A stretch of 18,150 bases of DNA from Gammaproteobacteria bacterium (lineage in GTDB: Bacteria > Pseudomonadota > Gammaproteobacteria > Granulosicoccales > Granulosicoccaceae). The stretch is taken from positions 1-18,150 of the forward strand of contig JAGRHW010000021.1 of the NCBI GenBank assembly GCA_020444765.1, in the 5' to 3' direction. The position numbers were made by a program, and so were the translations under genes. Of this stretch, positions 15,701-18,150 are shown piece after piece (the first letter of the stretch is position 1; every line of letters starts with the position of its first letter). The notes under the pieces were generated by a model that did not search any database, was not told where the DNA came from, and saw nothing but the letters and a program-made list of their open reading frames with translations.

Positions 15701-16977
15701 TGCTGCCACAGGAGTCCGTTCTGAGTAATGCGTTTAGCATCAACAACGGCGAATTACTGGTCACCATGTCGGCTGCCGAGCGCGAATTGAACTGGACATC
15801 CCAGCTCCCGGTCGCCGGCGAGCTGAGCCTGGAAGCGATCCGGACAGAGGGTCTGGTGGAATCGTGGAAGCTGGATATCAGCCCGATCTGGCATGTCGAC
15901 ATCGACGGCATTCCTGCCGTACATAATACAAGTCAGAACAGTGTCTGGCTGCCGGAATGGCAACCCTGGCCCGGTGAAAAAATCAATCTGCAAGTCAGCC
16001 GACCAGAAGGTGTCGAAGGCCGCACACTGACAATCGACCGCAGCATCATGACCGTGTCGCTGGGCAAACGCTCCAGAGAATCGAGCCTGAGATTGCAACT
16101 GCGCTCCAGCCGTGGCGGGCAACATGCGATCCGCTTGCCGGAAAACGCCGAATTACTATCTGTATCGATCAACGGCAACTCGCAACCTGTGCGTCAGCAA
16201 CAGGGTGAAATGAGTCTGCCGATCGTGCCGGGCGAGCAGGCGATCGAGATCAAATGGCGCGAGGCGAATGCTATCGGCACGATGTCGAAAGCATCGCCCG
16301 TCGATCTCGGACTGGACAGCGTGAACAACAGCACCACCTTGCAGCTGGGCCGCGACCGCTGGGTATTGTTTACCAACGGGCCGCTGATGGGGCCGGCAGT
16401 GCTGTTCTGGGGTGTGCTGCTGGTCATTCTGCTGGGTTCGGTGATACTCGGTCGAATCAAGGACAGTCCGCTGAAAAGCTGGCAGTGGTTTTTACTTGGC
16501 GTCGGCTTGAGTCTGGCGACACCGCTGATGATCGTGATCGTCGTCGGCTGGTTGCTGGCAATGCAATACCGCCCCAGGCTGCAATCCGTGCAAAGCGCCG
16601 GAGTCTTCAACCTCGCCCAGACCCTGTTGATTCTGCTGACACTCGGCGCACTCGGCGTCCTGACCACTGCCCTCCAGCAAGGCCTGCTGGGCTGGCCGGA
16701 GATGCAGATCGCAGGTAACGGCTCGCATGCCTGGGAGCTGCGCTGGTACCAGGACCGGGTCGACAAGGTACTGCCCCAGCCCTGGGTTATCAGTCTGCCG
16801 CTCATGGCCTACCGGGTCCTGATGCTGCTGTGGGCCTTGTGGCTGGCGTTCTCGCTGATTGGCTGGCTGCGTCAGGGTTGGCAAAACTTCACGGTCGGCG
16901 GCCTGTGGCGTGAAAGCGAGAAATCCAAGAAGAAAAAGGCTGCTGCCGACAAGACACTACCCGCCGACTCCCGGTGA
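12790..16977 (+). CDS. Uncharacterised 1395-residue membrane protein, internally duplicated
   Basis: I do not recognise this family. The frame opens at a TTG at 12754, but the ATG at 12790 begins a clear signal peptide (MKALLKLLAVLAFLSFLAP..., ending AHA), so it is preferred; an AAGGA lies rather far upstream. Residues 24-477 look beta-rich and periplasmic. Hydrophobic helices follow at about 478-495, 497-512, 520-536, 547-565 and 685-703. A second signal-like segment (about 729-748, ending ESYA) begins another periplasmic region to about 1195, then helices near 1201-1220, 1228-1257, 1275-1293 and 1337-1360, and a Lys-rich tail (KSKKKKAAADK). Shared landmarks: Cys pairs 51/62 and 790/794; PGxxxQW ending at 100 and 832; ExW at 285 and 1024; GVPAV/GIPAV at 302 and 1040; LPPGWKLF / GRDRWVLF at 450-457 and 1187-1194; AW at 656 and 1315. 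This indicates duplication and fusion of an ancestral gene. No catalytic motif seen. Probably inner-membrane with large periplasmic parts. Confidence 0.88.
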   Translation: MKALLKLLAVLAFLSFLAPTAHAGPLSVTDVPEPLKPWVDWVLYEQDEQTCPHAYNSNQRFCAWPSALRLELDRDEGRFSQQWFISNEAWVRLPGNGNQWPHGVEVDGINAVVVNRQGFPSVKLSRGEHEVNGVFQWDSIPESLTIPPATGLIEIQRDGETIEFPRINEQGQLWLDKSLQEQDVQDALDVQVYRKITDEHPLQVETRVILNVSGRSRDVQFPGLQLPGFTAYNLISQLPARVNQHGDLQVQVRPGNWQIQLLSYHPELLEQLALNITADNLPTQEVWVFDARPALRLTEISGVPAVDSRQTRLPQEWHRYPAYLLERDQVMTFKTLQRGSLTPEPDRLSLRRDMWMDFDGGGFTINDAINGTMSSGWRLSVDPQLELGSVRVDGEPQFITTLRDGDSKGIEVRRGQINLEAASRYTESTAAMAVTGWQHDFRTVSTNLYLPPGWKLFSVHGVDNLPNTWLQRWTLLDLFMVLIIAIAIGRLWNWKWGLFALLTMALIWHEANAPKLIWLHLIAAVALLRVLPEGIFKKLTWWYRNATLLALVLVLIPFAILQVRGAIYPQIGLHANYDRPVTTSAASPVNDGMLEYSVIAEEAMPDLLERGRTVGKMITGSDAPGSVGYGDSRRNQASQTVDPNANIQTGPGLPAWNWQLVRLQWNSPVSQGQELHLNLIPPTLNMLLNFLRVLFLVLLIARLLRAVSRDDKPDQPKKPGQHFARATSPLLLLPVLFGLTGPCSESYAETVNNATTVKPVATAVGKNVSAFPDEQMLQRLRERLLADAECLPACAQIETLQMELSEAQLTLHLKVHAAADVAIPLPGQSGQWRPDYVLLQNRIVDELSRDQQGNLWLGLKAGIHAVTLQGRLPNQAQLQLSLPLLPKSVQWRGDGWVVEGIRDNNVPSSQLQLIRNRALADETAIDEGENNILPPLLEVERTLHLGLDWTVVTRLRRLSPVGSPISIRVPLLPQESVLSNAFSINNGELLVTMSAAERELNWTSQLPVAGELSLEAIRTEGLVESWKLDISPIWHVDIDGIPAVHNTSQNSVWLPEWQPWPGEKINLQVSRPEGVEGRTLTIDRSIMTVSLGKRSRESSLRLQLRSSRGGQHAIRLPENAELLSVSINGNSQPVRQQQGEMSLPIVPGEQAIEIKWREANAIGTMSKASPVDLGLDSVNNSTTLQLGRDRWVLFTNGPLMGPAVLFWGVLLVILLGSVILGRIKDSPLKSWQWFLLGVGLSLATPLMIVIVVGWLLAMQYRPRLQSVQSAGVFNLAQTLLILLTLGALGVLTTALQQGLLGWPEMQIAGNGSHAWELRWYQDRVDKVLPQPWVISLPLMAYRVLMLLWALWLAFSLIGWLRQGWQNFTVGGLWRESEKSKKKKAAADKTLPADSR

Positions 16978-16990
16978 ACACTTGAAACGA

Positions 16991-17057
16991 CCAGGCGGCA
17001 AGCCTGGCCGGAAAAAAGTGCAAGCCCATTGACAGATCGCCGTCAGAATCGACGGCG
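16991..17057 (+). other. Two small hairpins after the large membrane-protein gene
   Basis: CCAGGC-GGCAA-GCCTGG (16991-17007) and CGCCGTC-AGAATC-GACGGCG (17038-17057) are perfect short stems in the gap before the transporter gene. Neither is directly followed by a U-run (a TCTTTT lies 11 bases after the second), so they are weak terminator candidates only. Confidence 0.3.
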
Positions 17058-17155
17058 CAAGTCCGGGTCTTTTAGATGAAGACGTCCGTTTCTGTCCGGA
17101 ATCCTGCGTCCGCTCCGCTAAGCTGGCATCGCCTCTAAACGGATCGTATAAAATC

Positions 17156-18094
17156 ATGAAACTCACCGCGCGCGACTGGACGCTACTGATTGTATTATCC
17201 GTACTCTGGGGCGGATCATTCTTCTTCGTGGCCATCGCGGTCCGGGAAGTGCCACCGCTGACGGTGGTTTTGCTGCGGGTATCCCTCGCCGCCCTGCTGC
17301 TTTTTTTCTGGCTTCGGGTCCGCGGAGAAAAACTGCCCACCGCCATACCGGTATTTCTGGTCATGGGCCTGCTGAACAACGTCATCCCGTTCAGCCTGCT
17401 GTTCTGGGCGCAGACAACCATCGCCAGCGGACTCGCTTCTATCCTTAATGCGACAACGCCGATTTTCTCCATGTTGATCGCACATGCCCTGCTGGCAGAC
17501 GAGCCGATGCAAACAAACAGGCTTGCCGGCGTTTTACTTGGTCTGCTCGGCGTTGCCGTGCTGATAGGCGGTAATGCGCTGCAGGGTATGGACATAAGCA
17601 CGCTCGGCATGCTTGCCTGCTTGGCCGCTGCCTTTTCCTACGGCCTGGCGAGTGTTTACGGCAGGCGCTTCAAAGCCATGCAGATCAACCCGACTGCCGG
17701 TGCCTTCGGTCAGTTGGCGGCATCGTCGCTGATCATGATGCCTGTTGTCATATTCATCGACCGGCCCTGGACACTTCCCGCGCCCGGATTTGCCGCTGTC
17801 ATATCGATCATTGCGCTGGCTACGGTGTCCACCGCGCTGGCTTATCTGATCTATTTTCGCCTGCTGGCCGCCTGCGGTGCGGTCAATGTCGCGCTGGTCA
17901 CACTGCTGATTCCGCTCAGCGCCGTATTGCTTGGCATTGTTTTTCTCGGCGAACAGCCGGAACCGAAACATATTGCGGGCATGGCACTGATCGCCTGCGG
18001 CCTGCTTGCCGTGGATGGACGCCTCTGCAAAAGCCTGTTACGGAAGAAAACTGTTTTCAAACCAGGATCAACGCCACGCCGGGCACAAAAATAA
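17156..18094 (+). CDS. EamA/DMT-superfamily transporter
   Basis: A 312-residue integral inner-membrane protein with about ten hydrophobic helices arranged as two EamA repeats (roughly 8-140 and 150-285). The N-terminal WTLLIVLSVLWGGSFFFVAIAV and the second-repeat AAAFSYGLASVYGRRFKAM and TLLIPLSAVLLGIVFLGE are typical of drug/metabolite transporters, in which the conserved Pro and Glu near helix 9 (LIPLSAV...FLGE) recur. Members export amino acids, sugars or other metabolites; the substrate cannot be told from sequence here. No clear Shine-Dalgarno precedes the ATG; instead TATAAA lies 3 bases upstream. The C-terminal 13 codons overlap the end of the convergent TRAP permease gene. The C-terminus is basic (LLRKKTVFKPGSTPRRAQK), as expected for a cytoplasmic end. 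Confidence 0.9.
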   Translation: MKLTARDWTLLIVLSVLWGGSFFFVAIAVREVPPLTVVLLRVSLAALLLFFWLRVRGEKLPTAIPVFLVMGLLNNVIPFSLLFWAQTTIASGLASILNATTPIFSMLIAHALLADEPMQTNRLAGVLLGLLGVAVLIGGNALQGMDISTLGMLACLAAAFSYGLASVYGRRFKAMQINPTAGAFGQLAASSLIMMPVVIFIDRPWTLPAPGFAAVISIIALATVSTALAYLIYFRLLAACGAVNVALVTLLIPLSAVLLGIVFLGEQPEPKHIAGMALIACGLLAVDGRLCKSLLRKKTVFKPGSTPRRAQK

Positions 18095-18150
18095 TCAGAG
18101 CGAGGCGGAAAATATCAGCAACCCAGAACGGCGTCACGCCACGGAAAATC
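18057..18150 (-). CDS. TRAP transporter large permease (DctM-like), C-terminal fragment
   Basis: The minus strand from the right edge reads IFRGVTPFWVADIFRLALII then FVPGVALILV and stop (TGA, reverse complement of 18057-18059): 30 complete codons. The pattern YRGVxPFxxADxxRLxLLxxFP is the usual end of the DctM/TRAP large permease, an inner-membrane subunit importing dicarboxylates or other organic acids with a periplasmic binding protein. The rest of the gene lies beyond the window. Because only the tail is visible, the substrate is unknown and the family assignment rests on about 30 residues. It overlaps the 3' end of the convergent DMT transporter gene by 38 bases. Confidence 0.68.
   Translation of the reverse strand, partial: IFRGVTPFWVADIFRLALIIFVPGVALILV

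Overview
The window looks like chromosomal DNA of a gammaproteobacterium of moderately high GC content. The housekeeping genes (pgi, dapC, dapD, a YffB/ArsC-like gene, yoaA, tsaB) read as ordinary gammaproteobacterial proteins. A small secreted Gly/Asn/Tyr/Pro-rich protein resembles the sulfur globule proteins of purple and other sulfur-oxidising gammaproteobacteria, so a sulfur oxidiser (Chromatiales-like) is a reasonable but unproven guess. I see no tRNA, rRNA, CRISPR array, insertion sequence or phage gene.

Layout. Positions 1-1084 (minus) hold the N-terminal two thirds of glucose-6-phosphate isomerase. Positions 1314-3805 (plus) hold the lysine/diaminopimelate genes dapC and dapD followed by a small thioredoxin-fold ArsC/Spx-like gene. 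A family 2 glycosyltransferase follows at 3962-4921. Positions 5018-8202 (minus) are a compact operon: a TPR lipoprotein, a DinG/YoaA-type helicase starting with TTG, and tsaB, which overlaps yoaA by 4 bases. Positions 8367-11530 (minus) hold two envelope proteins. The upstream one is a 649-residue secreted protein with about four thrombospondin type 3-like calcium-binding super-repeats and a Cys-containing C-terminal sorting tail. The downstream one is an OmpA-family protein that carries a TSP3-like linker of its own.

Positions 11531-12043 are a 513-base AT-rich divergent regulatory region with a 21-base dyad and a 105-base-spaced direct repeat. It lies upstream of the sulfur-globule-like gene (12044-12526), which has a strong ribosome binding site and a textbook terminator. 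Next comes a 1395-residue uncharacterised membrane protein (12790-16977). The window ends with an EamA/DMT transporter (17156-18094) whose 3' end overlaps the C-terminal end of a TRAP-type large permease on the opposite strand (18057-18150).

The most notable feature is the 1395-residue protein. By eye it is a full-length tandem duplication: two copies of a module made of a signal-like hydrophobic segment, a large predicted periplasmic beta-rich region, and a bundle of membrane helices. The landmarks of the two copies line up at a nearly constant offset of about 732-739 residues. I do not recognise the family. With its neighbours (sulfur-globule-like protein, sortable TSP3 protein, OmpA protein) it makes 8.4-17 kb an envelope/secretion-oriented cluster, but a shared function is only inference from adjacency.
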